Part shown: positions 8,371 to 15,665 of the stretch, piece after piece
Numbering within the stretch: position 1 is the stretch's first letter
How the letters are laid out: every line of letters starts with the position of its first letter
DNA from: CAXBNV01 sp963977185
GTDB lineage: Bacteria; Pseudomonadota; Gammaproteobacteria; JAGOUU01
Assembly (NCBI GenBank): GCA_963977185.1
Contig: CAXBNV010000032.1
Coordinates: 1 to 18,616 of the forward strand
Length of the DNA stretch: 18,616 nucleotides
Direction of reading: 5' to 3'
The notes under the pieces: model-generated
What the model saw: the letters and a program-made list of their open reading frames with translations, nothing else
What the model was told of the DNA's origin: nothing
Databases searched by the model: none
Translations under genes and position numbers: made by a program

Positions 8371-8871
8371 ATGGCGACTTTAATAAGTTTTATTTTGTCT
8401 AATTTTACTTTTACTTTGCTTTTAACATGGATGTTGGTTTGCTTATTTATTATTATTTTTAATAAAAAATCCAAAAAACCTTTATCTGAAAAAATTCTAG
8501 CATATTTTTTGTTTTTCAATTTAGGTATAAGTGGGATATATGGTTTTGTTATGCATGTGTTCTACGGTGATTTTATTGCAAGGTTTATAGGATGGACGCA
8601 AAGTCCGTTTCAAGCAGAGGTGGGTTTTGCTAATTTAGCATTTGGAATTACTGGTATTTTAGCTTTTTTTGGAAACTTTGGTTTTCGATTAGCGACTTTA
8701 ATTGGCTTTGCATGCTTTTTATGGGGCGCAGCAGCAGGGCATGTTTATCAAATGATTGCTCATCATAATTTTGCACCAGGAAATGCAGGCTTTATCTTTT
8801 GGACAGATATATTTATGCCTGCATTAGGATTTTTGTTATTATTTATTAATTATATTTATACTAAACGTTAA
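8371..8871 (+). CDS. Five-helix membrane protein resembling DUF6790
   Basis: A 166-residue inner-membrane protein with hydrophobic segments at about 10-30, 43-64, 85-101, 106-125 and 142-163. Conserved-looking features are GFVMHVFYGDFIARFIGW (58-75), SPFQAEVGFANLAFGITGIL (78-97) and a His-containing WGAAAGHVYQM (118-128). From memory these match the DUF6790 membrane family, whose function is unknown; I cannot verify this here. AAAGGA lies about 5-8 bases before the ATG. The gene follows the unrecognised 201-aa gene by 31 bases with no terminator between them. Its stop codon lies inside the 3' end of the opposing ychF, giving an 11-base convergent overlap. The reading frame is fully supported by its membrane topology and ribosome site. 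Confidence 0.8.
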   Translation: MATLISFILSNFTFTLLLTWMLVCLFIIIFNKKSKKPLSEKILAYFLFFNLGISGIYGFVMHVFYGDFIARFIGWTQSPFQAEVGFANLAFGITGILAFFGNFGFRLATLIGFACFLWGAAAGHVYQMIAHHNFAPGNAGFIFWTDIFMPALGFLLLFINYIYTKR

Positions 8872-9970
8872 ATCTAAAATGTGTAATATCACCATCTTTC
8901 ATAACGTAGTCTTTACCTTCTAGACGCCATTTTCCGGCATCTTTTGCACCTTGCTCGCCGTTATTTGCAATAAAATCATCATAAGCAATAATTTCAGCTC
9001 TAATAAAACCTTTTTCAAAATCAGTATGAATTTTTCCAGCAGCTTGCGGAGCTCTATCTCCTTTTGTAATAGTCCATGCTCTAAGCTCTTTTGGACCCAC
9101 TGTAAAATAAGTTTGTAAGTCTAATAGATTATGCCCCGTTCTGATTACATTATTTAATCCAGGTTCTTTAAGTCCAATATCATTTAAAAAATCTAGTTTT
9201 TCTTCTAAATCTAAATCTTGCATTTCTGACTCTAAAGTTGCACAAATAGGAACAACTGATGCGCCTTCTTGTTTAGCAAATTCTTGTACATCTTTTAATA
9301 AATTATTATCATGAATTGCTGTGTCATTAACGTTGGCAATATAAAAAACAGGTTTTGCACTGATAAGCTGTAAGTTATTAAATAACTCTAGTTGTTCATG
9401 AGTTAAATCATGCTCTGTTAATAAGCATCTAGCGCTTTTACCTTGGTTTAATAATTCTAATATATTTTTTAATATAGATAATTCTTCTGCTACTTCTTTT
9501 TGAGAAGCTTTTGATTTTGCTAATTTTTCTAGTTTAACTAAAGCTTTTTCAACAATTTGTAAATCGGCCAATAATAATTCAGTATTAATAATTTCTATAT
9601 CATTTATTGGATTTACTTTATTTTCAACATGAATAATATTTGGATCAGTAAAGCAGCGCACAACATGAGCTATAGCATCAGTTTGTCTTATATTGCTTAA
9701 AAATTTATTCCCTAATCCTTCGCCTTCAGCAGCACCTTTAACTAAACCTGCTATATCAACAAATTCCATGTTTGTAGGTATTGTTACTTTAGGATTAGCT
9801 ATTTTGGCAATCGCATCTAATCTTGGATCAGGTACTGGAACTACTCCTGTATTAGGCTCTATTGTACAAAACGGGAAATTTGCCGCAGCAATACCTGCCT
9901 TAGTTAATGTATTAAAAATAGTTGATTTACCTACGTTTGGTAACCCTACAATCCCACATTTGAATCCCAT
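8861..9970 (-). CDS. ychF: Ribosome-binding P-loop ATPase YchF
   Basis: YchF (bacterial OLA1) is a universally conserved TRAFAC-class P-loop protein that binds ribosomes and hydrolyses ATP rather than GTP; it is linked to stress responses. It has 369 aa (E. coli 363). Visible motifs are the P-loop GLPNVGKST (9-17), the switch I region around FPFCTIEPNTGVVPVPD, G3 DIAGLVKGA (72-80) followed by EGEGLGNKFL, a coiled-coil insertion at about 130-200, and a C-terminal TGS domain (about 286-369, starting TYFTVGPKELRAWT). The G4-like motif reads NVND (213-216), where the family normally carries Glu at the fourth position. Translation starts 5 bases after the pth stop, with AGGA inside the end of pth as ribosome site. 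It is the last gene of the tRNA-Gln-prs-rplY-pth-ychF block. Confidence 0.96.
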   Translation of the reverse strand: MGFKCGIVGLPNVGKSTIFNTLTKAGIAAANFPFCTIEPNTGVVPVPDPRLDAIAKIANPKVTIPTNMEFVDIAGLVKGAAEGEGLGNKFLSNIRQTDAIAHVVRCFTDPNIIHVENKVNPINDIEIINTELLLADLQIVEKALVKLEKLAKSKASQKEVAEELSILKNILELLNQGKSARCLLTEHDLTHEQLELFNNLQLISAKPVFYIANVNDTAIHDNNLLKDVQEFAKQEGASVVPICATLESEMQDLDLEEKLDFLNDIGLKEPGLNNVIRTGHNLLDLQTYFTVGPKELRAWTITKGDRAPQAAGKIHTDFEKGFIRAEIIAYDDFIANNGEQGAKDAGKWRLEGKDYVMKDGDITHFRFNV

Positions 9971-9975
9971 AATCG

Positions 9976-10593
9976 TTATGTCCTAAAACTGTTAAATATT
10001 GTTGTTGCTTTAGCTATTTCACCCTCAGCTAGTAGGTCAATATTATTAACACCAAAGTTAATAGTATCCAAAATTTTATTATAATCTAAATTATTAGGTT
10101 TTGATAAAACATAGTTTGTAACCGATGCATCAATAGCATTTTTATGGTAATTTCTTGGATGACCGATGCCAATGCGTAATCTGTAGTATTTTTTTGTGCC
10201 AAATTTTTGTGAAATATCTTTAAGTCCATTATGACCACCTTCTCCGCCATCAAATTTTAGTTTAATAATGCCAGGAGGTAAGTCCAATTCATCATGAATA
10301 ACTAAGGTATTTTCTGGTTGAATTTTATAATAACTTGTTAATAAGCTCGTGGTTTTGCCACTTAAATTCATAAATGTAAGGGGTGTTGCAAGCCAAATAA
10401 TATTGTCCTGAATTTTTATTTTGGCAATATTGGCTTCAAACTTTTTATCAAAGCTCAAAGAGACATTGTGGCATTTGGCTAATTCTTCTATAAACCAAAA
10501 ACCAGCATTATGTTTTGTATTAGCGTACTCTTCACCAGGATTACCAAGGCCAACAATAAGGCTAATTTTATTACTAATATTTTTTTTTGTCAC
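9976..10593 (-). CDS. pth: Peptidyl-tRNA hydrolase
   Basis: Pth cleaves the ester bond of peptidyl-tRNAs that drop off ribosomes, recycling tRNA; it is normally essential. Its 205 residues compare with 194 in E. coli. The family signature GLGNPGEEYANTKHNAGFW is present, with catalytic His28 (E. coli His20). Asn76 (MNLSG), Asp101 (IHDELDLPPG) and Asn122 (GGHNGLKDI) complete the active and binding site. The start is GTG (10593-10591): an in-frame TAA lies two codons upstream and no ATG or TTG occurs before the conserved core. There is no Shine-Dalgarno, and an AT-rich -10-like TATATT lies only a few bases upstream, so a very short leader or leaderless mRNA is conceivable. ychF follows directly. 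Confidence 0.95.
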   Translation of the reverse strand: MTKKNISNKISLIVGLGNPGEEYANTKHNAGFWFIEELAKCHNVSLSFDKKFEANIAKIKIQDNIIWLATPLTFMNLSGKTTSLLTSYYKIQPENTLVIHDELDLPPGIIKLKFDGGEGGHNGLKDISQKFGTKKYYRLRIGIGHPRNYHKNAIDASVTNYVLSKPNNLDYNKILDTINFGVNNIDLLAEGEIAKATTIFNSFRT

Positions 10594-10628
10594 AGATTAA
10601 TATAATAGATTTTATATTATTTTAAAGA

Positions 10629-10667
10629 TAACTCTTATCTGTATTTATTATATTCAGATAAGAGTTA
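10629..10667 (-). terminator. Perfect 13-bp hairpin between rplY and pth (possible terminator or processing site)
   Basis: The arms at 10629-10641 and 10655-10667 are exact reverse complements (13 bp, core AACTCTTATCTG), with a 13-base AT loop. On the minus strand it lies just after rplY and is followed by ATCTTTAAAATAA, which is only a weak U-run. On the plus strand no T-run follows. It could attenuate readthrough from rplY into pth or protect the rplY mRNA 3' end. Confidence 0.55.
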
Positions 10668-10693
10668 ATAGCAAAAAAAGATTTAATTAAAAA

Positions 10694-11365
10694 TTATTTA
10701 TTCTCTTTTTTTGTAGTAGCAGGAGCTACTGTTGGTCCTACTGCTGTAGTTTCTTCTTCTTGAGCTGCACTTTTAGAAGAGCTAATTAAGACAACTGCTT
10801 GATCATGCTCTTTATCATTACCATGAGCTAAGGCTGTTAATGTTACGCCTTGAGGTAAAACTAGTTCAGATAAATGTATTACATCGCCTATGTCCATTTT
10901 AGAAATGTCTACATCAATTTGATCTAATATTTTGTCTGAAGTACATGCTATTTCAACATCAGAAAAAAGTTTGTGAACCACGCCGCCATTTAGTTTTACA
11001 CCAGGAGCTACGTCTTCACCAATAAAGTTAAGAGCAACATGTACTTTAACTTCTGTTGTTTTATTTACTCTTTGTAAATCAACATGTAAAATTTCTTTCT
11101 TAAAAGGGTGTCTATGTAATGCTTTGATAATTACCATTTCTGTATTTTTGCCTATTGTCACAGGAATAATTTGTGAAAATATGCTGTCATTACTTAAAGC
11201 TTTGTTTAACTCATTTTTTAATAATGAAATTGACTTAGCATCTTTGTTATCGCCGTACACAATAGTAGGAATAAATCCTTGTTTACGTAGGCGGCGGCTC
11301 GCACCTTTCCCTAGAGTTTCTCTTATTTCGCCATTTAAAATTATGGCATGATTCTTTTTACTCAT
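10694..11365 (-). CDS. rplY: 50S ribosomal protein bL25, long CTC/TL5 form
   Basis: bL25 binds 5S rRNA on the large subunit. This is the two-domain form (223 aa), not the 94-aa E. coli type. The N-terminal 5S-binding beta-barrel (about 1-97, with GEIRETLGKGASRRLRKQGFIP in part and IVYG) is followed by the CTC C-terminal beta domain (about 100-195, LNFIGEDVAPGVKLNGGVVH in part, and LSELVLPQGVTL). A low-complexity Ala/Thr/Glu/Lys tail closes the protein (about 198-223). AAAGG lies about 8 bases before the ATG. It has its own good promoter (11467-11494) and a leader of about 95 bases with a stem-loop. Position between prs and pth is the standard gammaproteobacterial arrangement. Confidence 0.95.
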   Translation of the reverse strand: MSKKNHAIILNGEIRETLGKGASRRLRKQGFIPTIVYGDNKDAKSISLLKNELNKALSNDSIFSQIIPVTIGKNTEMVIIKALHRHPFKKEILHVDLQRVNKTTEVKVHVALNFIGEDVAPGVKLNGGVVHKLFSDVEIACTSDKILDQIDVDISKMDIGDVIHLSELVLPQGVTLTALAHGNDKEHDQAVVLISSSKSAAQEEETTAVGPTVAPATTKKENK

Positions 11366-11415
11366 TGATTATACCTTTATATTAATATTAATTAAGTATT
11401 AACTAGTTATTAAGA

Positions 11416-11447
11416 TACTATATTAATCGCGACCAAATAATATAGTA
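11416..11447 (-). promoter_or_regulatory. Stem-loop in the rplY 5' leader
   Basis: The perfect 10-bp inverted repeat TACTATATTA/TAATATAGTA (11416-11425 and 11438-11447) encloses a GC-containing 12-base loop (ATCGCGACCAAA on plus). Both arms would lie within the transcript from the promoter at 11467-11494, upstream of the rplY ribosome site. An additional small dyad, CCTTA/TAAGG (11450-11460), lies near the predicted start of transcription. A regulatory role is inferred only. Confidence 0.35.
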
Positions 11448-11466
11448 ATCCTTATTAAGGGCTATA

Positions 11467-11494
11467 ATTATATATGATATTTTTTATTGGTCAA
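11467..11494 (-). promoter_or_regulatory. Sigma-70 promoter of rplY
   Basis: On the minus strand TTGACC (11494-11489, 5 of 6 matches) and TATAAT (11472-11467, perfect) are separated by 16 bases. Transcription would begin near 11460, about 95 bases before the rplY ATG. This is the best-matching promoter seen in the window and lies wholly between prs and rplY. Confidence 0.7.
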
Positions 11495-11521
11495 AATTTT
11501 TCAGAAATATATTTTTATAAG

Positions 11522-12466
11522 CTATGAAAACATCGATTTTAGAGATTCTTCTGTATCTATTCGTTGTATAGCCTCAGCTAACATTGTTGATAATGAAATT
11601 TGTCGGATTTTATTACAAGATTTTGCATTTTCAGATAATTTAATAGTATCAGTGACTATTAGTTCATTTAGCTCAGATCTAGATATTCTGTCAATAGCAG
11701 GCCCAGATAAAACTGGGTGGGTACAATAAGCTATAACTTGTTTTGCTCCTTGTTGTTTTAGTGCCTTTGCAGCTCCGCATATGGTTCCTGCAGTATCAAT
11801 TATGTCATCAACTAAAATACAAGTTCTATTCTTAACATCACCAATTATATTCATAACTTGTGCTTCATTAGGTGCTATACGACGTTTATCTATTATAGCT
11901 AAATCTACATCTAATTTTTTGGCTAAAGCTCGAGCTCTAACAACTCCACCAATGTCGGGTGATACTATTGCTATATCTTCATAGTTTTTAGAGTTAATGT
12001 CTTCAATGAATATAGATGAAGCATATACGTTATCAACAGGTATATGAAAAAAACCTTGAATTTGGTCTGCGTGTAAATCAACTGTAAGTAGACGACAAAT
12101 ACCGACTGAGGCTAGTATGTCTGCAACAACTTTAGCAGATATTGGTACTCTTGCCGATCTAACTCTTCTATCTTGTCTTGCATAACCTAAGTAAGGAACT
12201 ACTGCCGTTATTTTTGTGGCAGATGCACGTCTTAAAGCGTCCGCCGTAAGAACAAGCTCCATTAGATTATCATTACATGGACTAGATGTTGATTGTATTA
12301 TATAAGCAGCAGAGCCACGAACATTTTCTGTAATTTCTATATTGATTTCGCCATCACTAAAAAGGCTACTATTTAATTTGCCAATAGGAGTCTTAAGTTT
12401 ATTTGCTATTAAAGAAGAAAGTTCAATTGTAGAATTGCCACTAAATAACTTAAGATGTTTTGACAT
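11522..12466 (-). CDS. prs: Ribose-phosphate pyrophosphokinase (PRPP synthase)
   Basis: Prs transfers pyrophosphate from ATP to ribose 5-phosphate, making PRPP for purine, pyrimidine, NAD, His and Trp synthesis. Length 314 aa equals the class I enzyme (E. coli 315). Visible motifs are FSDGE (36-40), the ATP-site RQDRR (97-101), DLHADQIQGFF (130-140), the catalytic flexible-loop KRR (194-196) and the PRPP-binding loop DDIIDTAGT (220-228). In that loop Ala replaces the usual second Gly of DTGGT. The ATG at 12466 gives the conserved N-terminus, but no Shine-Dalgarno is evident. It starts 40 bases downstream of tRNA-Gln on the same strand and may be read from the tRNA promoter. Confidence 0.96.
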   Translation of the reverse strand: MSKHLKLFSGNSTIELSSLIANKLKTPIGKLNSSLFSDGEINIEITENVRGSAAYIIQSTSSPCNDNLMELVLTADALRRASATKITAVVPYLGYARQDRRVRSARVPISAKVVADILASVGICRLLTVDLHADQIQGFFHIPVDNVYASSIFIEDINSKNYEDIAIVSPDIGGVVRARALAKKLDVDLAIIDKRRIAPNEAQVMNIIGDVKNRTCILVDDIIDTAGTICGAAKALKQQGAKQVIAYCTHPVLSGPAIDRISRSELNELIVTDTIKLSENAKSCNKIRQISLSTMLAEAIQRIDTEESLKSMFS

Positions 12467-12506
12467 AGTTTATGTATATGAAGATTTGTAATTAAGTATA
12501 TTATTA

Positions 12507-12581
12507 TGGCTGGGGTGCCAGGATTCGAACCTGGGAATGCAGAGATCAAAACCCTGTGCCTTACCGCTTGGCGACACCCCA
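12507..12581 (-). tRNA. tRNA-Gln (anticodon UUG)
   Basis: A complete 75-base cloverleaf. The acceptor stem TGGGGTG pairs with CACCCCA, followed by discriminator G and an encoded CCA. The D arm is GCCAAGCGGTAAGGC. The anticodon stem CAGGG/CTCTG (one G-U pair) has loop TTTTGAT and anticodon TTG. The T arm CCAGG-TTCGAAT-CCTGG is canonical. It closely resembles E. coli tRNA-Gln. It lies just upstream of prs, the usual gammaproteobacterial position. Confidence 0.97.
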
Positions 12582-12609
12582 TTAGATATACTATCTAAGT
12601 AATGCGTAT

Positions 12610-12638
12610 ATTTTCTAGTGAAAAGCTTTATATGTCAA
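12610..12638 (-). promoter_or_regulatory. Putative promoter for tRNA-Gln and prs
   Basis: On the minus strand a perfect -35 TTGACA (12638-12633) is followed after 17 bases by GAAAAT (12615-12610), a 4 of 6 match to the -10. Transcription would start near 12603, about 22 bases ahead of the mature tRNA 5' end. Confidence 0.45.
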
Positions 12639-12664
12639 GTATTAAATTAATTAAAATTTAAATT

Positions 12665-12693
12665 TTGCAATCTTGGAAAATTAGATCTATAAT
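12665..12693 (+). promoter_or_regulatory. Putative promoter of rplU-rpmA
   Basis: TTGCAA (12665-12670, 4 of 6 matches) and a perfect TATAAT (12688-12693) are separated by exactly 17 bases. The start would be near 12700, giving a leader of about 105 bases before rplU. Further TATAAT sequences at 12724-12729 and 12777-12782 lack a good -35. Confidence 0.5.
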
Positions 12694-12805
12694 TAACCAC
12701 TAAAAATCATTTTAGGTCATATTTATAATCAGTAATTATTGTTATTTTTAGGCAAATTAAGTACTTAATCATAACATATAATGTTAAACGTTGGAGAGTT
12801 AAGTC

Positions 12806-13123
12806 ATGCACGCGGTAATTAAAACTGGTGGCAAGCAATATAGAGTTGCTGAGGGAGACACCCTAAATATTGAAAAATTAGAAATAGCCCCAGAATCTAG
12901 TGTCAAATTTGATGAAGTACTAATGGTAACTGATGGTGCTGATCAAGTAACTATCGGAACACCATATATAAAGGGTGCAAGTGTTGAAGCTATTGTTGTA
13001 ACGCAATTTAGAGATAAAAAGATTAAGATTCTTAAGTTCAAAAGACGTAAGCATCATATGAAGCGTATGGGTCATAGACAATGGCTGACTAAGATCAAAA
13101 TTACATCAATAAAAAGTCAATAG
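12806..13123 (+). CDS. rplU: 50S ribosomal protein bL21
   Basis: bL21 binds 23S rRNA in the large subunit. It has 105 aa (E. coli 103). The N-terminal MHAVIKTGGKQYRVAEGD and the basic C-terminal signature KIKILKFKRRKHHMKRMGHRQ (in part) are diagnostic. GGAGAG at 12793-12798 lies about 8 bases before the ATG. rpmA follows after 42 bases, the near-universal bacterial pairing. Confidence 0.97.
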   Translation: MHAVIKTGGKQYRVAEGDTLNIEKLEIAPESSVKFDEVLMVTDGADQVTIGTPYIKGASVEAIVVTQFRDKKIKILKFKRRKHHMKRMGHRQWLTKIKITSIKSQ

Positions 13124-13165
13124 TAAGTAAGTTTAAAATAAAGTTATATAAAAAGGGGTTAGTTT

Positions 13166-13462
13166 ATGGCTCATAAGAAAGCGGGTGGTAGTACCCGGAA
13201 TGGTCGCGATTCAGAATCGAAACGGTTAGGTGTAAAGCTTTTCGGTGGTCAACTTGCAAAAGCTGGTAGCATTATTATTCGTCAAAGAGGCACAAAATTT
13301 GTAGCTGGAAGAAATGTTAGCATGGGTAAAGATAATACTTTATTTGCAACCACTCCTGGCAACGTTTATTTTGCTAAAAAAGGCAAGCCACAAAAAAGCT
13401 ATGTAAATATTGAGCCGATTGAGACAAATACAGATTCAGATTCAGAAGCTGTTGTTCAATAG
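13166..13462 (+). CDS. rpmA: 50S ribosomal protein bL27
   Basis: bL27 has an N-terminal tail that reaches the peptidyl-transferase centre. It has 98 aa (E. coli 85). The N-terminus MAHKKAGGSTRNGRDSESKR is the uncleaved gammaproteobacterial form, followed by LGVKLFGGQ and IIRQRGTKF. The second half diverges from E. coli (TLFATTPGNVYFAKKGK) and ends in an acidic Asp/Ser/Glu tail of about 15 residues. An AAGGGG ribosome site lies about 8 bases before the ATG. A strong terminator follows, separating rplU-rpmA from obgE. Confidence 0.96.
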   Translation: MAHKKAGGSTRNGRDSESKRLGVKLFGGQLAKAGSIIIRQRGTKFVAGRNVSMGKDNTLFATTPGNVYFAKKGKPQKSYVNIEPIETNTDSDSEAVVQ

Positions 13463-13502
13463 TATATTTACCATACTAAGAAATAATAATCTTAAGTTAT
13501 TG

Positions 13503-13551
13503 AAGACCCTTTTGCTATGTTATATGTAGCAACGGGGTTTTTGTTGTTTTT
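13503..13551 (+). terminator. Rho-independent terminator after rpmA
   Basis: Left arm ACCCTTTTGCTA (13506-13517) pairs with TAGCAACGGGGT (13527-13538), with one G-T wobble, one mismatch and a 9-base loop. The arms extend outward by further A-T pairs. A T-rich tract (TTTTGTTGTTTTT) follows to 13551. Confidence 0.85.
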
Positions 13552-13582
13552 GTAGTTAATAATATTTTTTGTTGTAAAAGTT

Positions 13583-14605
13583 ATGAAGTTTGTTGATGAA
13601 GTTGTAGTTGATGTTGTTGCTGGTCGTGGTGGTGACGGTTGTTTAAGTTTTAGACGAGAAAAATATGTAGAGCGAGGCGGCCCAAATGGAGGCGATGGCG
13701 GTCGTGGCGGTGATATTTATTTAGTTGCGGATAAATCATTAAACACGCTAATTGATTTTAGATATAAAAGAATATTTAGAGCAACTAAAGGTCAGCAAGG
13801 ATTAGGAAGTGATTGTATAGGTGCAGCAGGGGAAGATTTACACATAAAACTCCCAGTTGGTACTTTAATCTATGATCATAATACTGAAGTTTTACTTGGT
13901 GATTTAAAAGAAGATGGTCAGACTTTGTTAATAGCAAAAGGTGGCTCAAAAGGCTTAGGAAATGCTAGATTTAAAACTAGTACTAATCGAGCGCCAAGAA
14001 AGACGACAAATGGCAAGCCAGGTGAAGAGCGTAGGTTAAAACTAGAGTTACAGGTTTTAGCGGATGTGGGTTTATTAGGATTACCTAATGCAGGTAAATC
14101 AACTTTTATATCATCAGTATCATCAGCAAGACCTAAGATAGCAGATTATCCTTTTACAACTTTACATCCTAATTTGGGAGTTGTTAGAGTTGGTTTAGAT
14201 AGCAGTTTGGTTATTGCAGATATTCCAGGTCTGATAGAAGGAGCACATCAAGGTGTTGGTCTTGGAATTAGATTTTTAAAGCATTTAACTAGAACAAAAG
14301 TTTTACTTCATTTAGTTGATGTAACATCTGAGAACTTAATACAAGATATTAAATCTATATTATTAGAGCTTAAAAAATATAGCGAAGAATTATTTAATAA
14401 AGATCGCTGGTTAGTTTTAAATAAAATAGATATTACTGACAAAGATTTATTACAGCAAGTTAAAGAAGAAATAGTTAATTCTGAACTGAAAGATTTTGGA
14501 TATAGTGATATAAATAAGATTTTTGCAATATCGGCTGTAACTCATGAAAATACAAAAGATTTAATATACAAGCTATCTGATGCATTGAATGAGCGTAGCG
14601 AATAA
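13583..14605 (+). CDS. obgE: GTPase ObgE/CgtA
   Basis: Obg is a ribosome-associated GTPase acting in 50S assembly, the stringent response and cell-cycle control. It has 340 aa. The Gly-rich Obg fold occupies about 1-158 (RGGPNGGDGGRGGD at 31-44). The G domain shows G1 GLPNAGKST (166-174), G2 DYPFTTLHPNLG (188-199), G3 DIPGLIEGA (213-221), G4 NKID (280-283) and G5 SAVT (317-320). E. coli ObgE (390 aa) carries an extra acidic C-terminal extension that is absent here. ATG at 13583 gives the family N-terminus MKFVDE; the ribosome site is weak. It lies downstream of the rpmA terminator, so it needs its own promoter or readthrough. rplU-rpmA-obgE is a widely conserved order. Confidence 0.96.
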   Translation: MKFVDEVVVDVVAGRGGDGCLSFRREKYVERGGPNGGDGGRGGDIYLVADKSLNTLIDFRYKRIFRATKGQQGLGSDCIGAAGEDLHIKLPVGTLIYDHNTEVLLGDLKEDGQTLLIAKGGSKGLGNARFKTSTNRAPRKTTNGKPGEERRLKLELQVLADVGLLGLPNAGKSTFISSVSSARPKIADYPFTTLHPNLGVVRVGLDSSLVIADIPGLIEGAHQGVGLGIRFLKHLTRTKVLLHLVDVTSENLIQDIKSILLELKKYSEELFNKDRWLVLNKIDITDKDLLQQVKEEIVNSELKDFGYSDINKIFAISAVTHENTKDLIYKLSDALNERSE

Positions 14606-14620
14606 TATTTTTTCTTTTTT

Positions 14621-14646
14621 AAAGAAAAAGGCGAACTTTAGTTCGC
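14621..14646 (-). terminator. Rho-independent terminator downstream of ctaE (distal)
   Basis: GCGAAC (14631-14636) and GTTCGC (14641-14646) form a 6-bp stem with a 4-base loop. On the minus strand the stem is followed by CTTTTTCTTT (14630-14621). The T-run orientation fits minus-strand transcription, ending ctaG-ctaE, although the hairpin may also help to stop obgE readthrough from the other side. Confidence 0.7.
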
Positions 14647-14685
14647 ATAAAAGGATTTCTCAGACTTTAAGACTGAGAAATCCTT
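14647..14685 (-). terminator. Strong hairpin downstream of ctaE (proximal)
   Basis: AAGGATTTCTCAG (14651-14663) and CTGAGAAATCCTT (14673-14685) are a perfect 13-bp inverted repeat with a 9-base loop that itself contains CTT/AAG. On the minus strand it is followed by TTAT only. With the adjacent hairpin it forms a tandem terminator between convergent obgE and ctaE. The right arm recurs at 18563-18575. Confidence 0.65.
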
Positions 14686-14705
14686 GCAGATATTAGTAAT
14701 AATAT

Positions 14706-15584
14706 TTATAGAACGTAAACAAAAATAAATAATCCCACCCAAATTACATCAACAAAATGCCAATACCAAGCACTTGCTTCAAAAGCAAAGTGATTATCTG
14801 GAGTAAAATGGCCTTTCATTATTCTAATTAGCATGACAAGGATCATGATTGCACCTAATGTTACATGCATGCCATGAAAACCAGTTAACATAAAGAAAGT
14901 AGAACCATAAATACCAGAATCTAAAGTCAGACCCAATTCATTATAGGCTTCAATATATTCTGATGCTTGGAAGTATAAAAACGCAATAGCCAAGATGAAT
15001 GTTAGAGCTGTACTTATTATTAATTTAACTCTTTTATTATCCTTAAGGGCGTGATGAGCTAAAGTGATAGTGAAACTACTTGTTAATAAAATAGCAGTGT
15101 TTAATAAAGGTAATCCCCAAGGTTGAATAACTTCTCTTGGTCCTAATATTTCAGGATTTGGATTTTTAAGTAACGGCCATGTTGCTTCAAAAGTAGGCCA
15201 TAGTAATTGTCCAGTCATCATTTTCCCAGTTGAACTACTCATGCCGCCAAGCCAAGGCACTGCAAACATTCGGATGTAAAATAGTGCTCCAAAAAAAGCT
15301 AAGAAAAAGAATGCTTCAGATACGATAAACCATGCCATACCCCATCTAAAAGATTTGTCCATTAGATCACTATATAAGCCATCTATGCTTTCATTTATTA
15401 CATTTCTGAACCATCCAAAGAACATAACTAACAACGTTATTAAGCCAGCGATTAGAACATACTTTCCAAAAAGATTGCCATGTAATGCGTTAGCAAAACC
15501 AACCATTAAAAGAAACACAGCAACAGCTCCAACAATAGGCCATGGGCTGGACTCTGGAACGTAATATCTAGGTGTCTTTGACAT
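14706..15584 (-). CDS. ctaE: Cytochrome c oxidase subunit III
   Basis: Subunit III of an aa3-type haem-copper oxidase in the inner membrane; it stabilises proton uptake and the oxygen path of subunit I. It has 292 aa with seven likely helices at about 17-34, 41-58, 81-104, 158-177, 187-205, 227-252 and 274-291. Hallmarks are FRWGMAWFIVSEAFFF (conserved acidic Glu90), GSTFFMLTGFHGMHV (227-241) and the C-terminal HFAFEASAWYWHFVDVIW (265-282). The insert at about 105-155 between helices 3 and 4 is the usual gammaproteobacterial type. GGAGA lies 11 bases before the ATG. It follows ctaG by 81 bases on the same strand. The catalytic subunits CoxA and CoxB are not in the window. Also called coxC. 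Confidence 0.95.
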   Translation of the reverse strand: MSKTPRYYVPESSPWPIVGAVAVFLLMVGFANALHGNLFGKYVLIAGLITLLVMFFGWFRNVINESIDGLYSDLMDKSFRWGMAWFIVSEAFFFLAFFGALFYIRMFAVPWLGGMSSSTGKMMTGQLLWPTFEATWPLLKNPNPEILGPREVIQPWGLPLLNTAILLTSSFTITLAHHALKDNKRVKLIISTALTFILAIAFLYFQASEYIEAYNELGLTLDSGIYGSTFFMLTGFHGMHVTLGAIMILVMLIRIMKGHFTPDNHFAFEASAWYWHFVDVIWVGLFIFVYVL

Positions 15585-15665
15585 TAGGTATAAATCTCCA
15601 TAAATTTGTTTTTATTTCAAAATACTTATTTTATTTTAAATATTTAAAATGTAAATAAATATTAT

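Noticed and set aside
11487..11729. A plus-strand 80-codon frame across the end of prs
   Set aside because: It is antisense to conserved Prs sequence and overlaps the rplY promoter; no coding evidence.
15633..15650. An 18-base perfect palindrome of A and T between ctaG and ctaE
   Set aside because: In a gap that is almost pure A+T such palindromes are expected by chance, and nothing around it suggests an operator.
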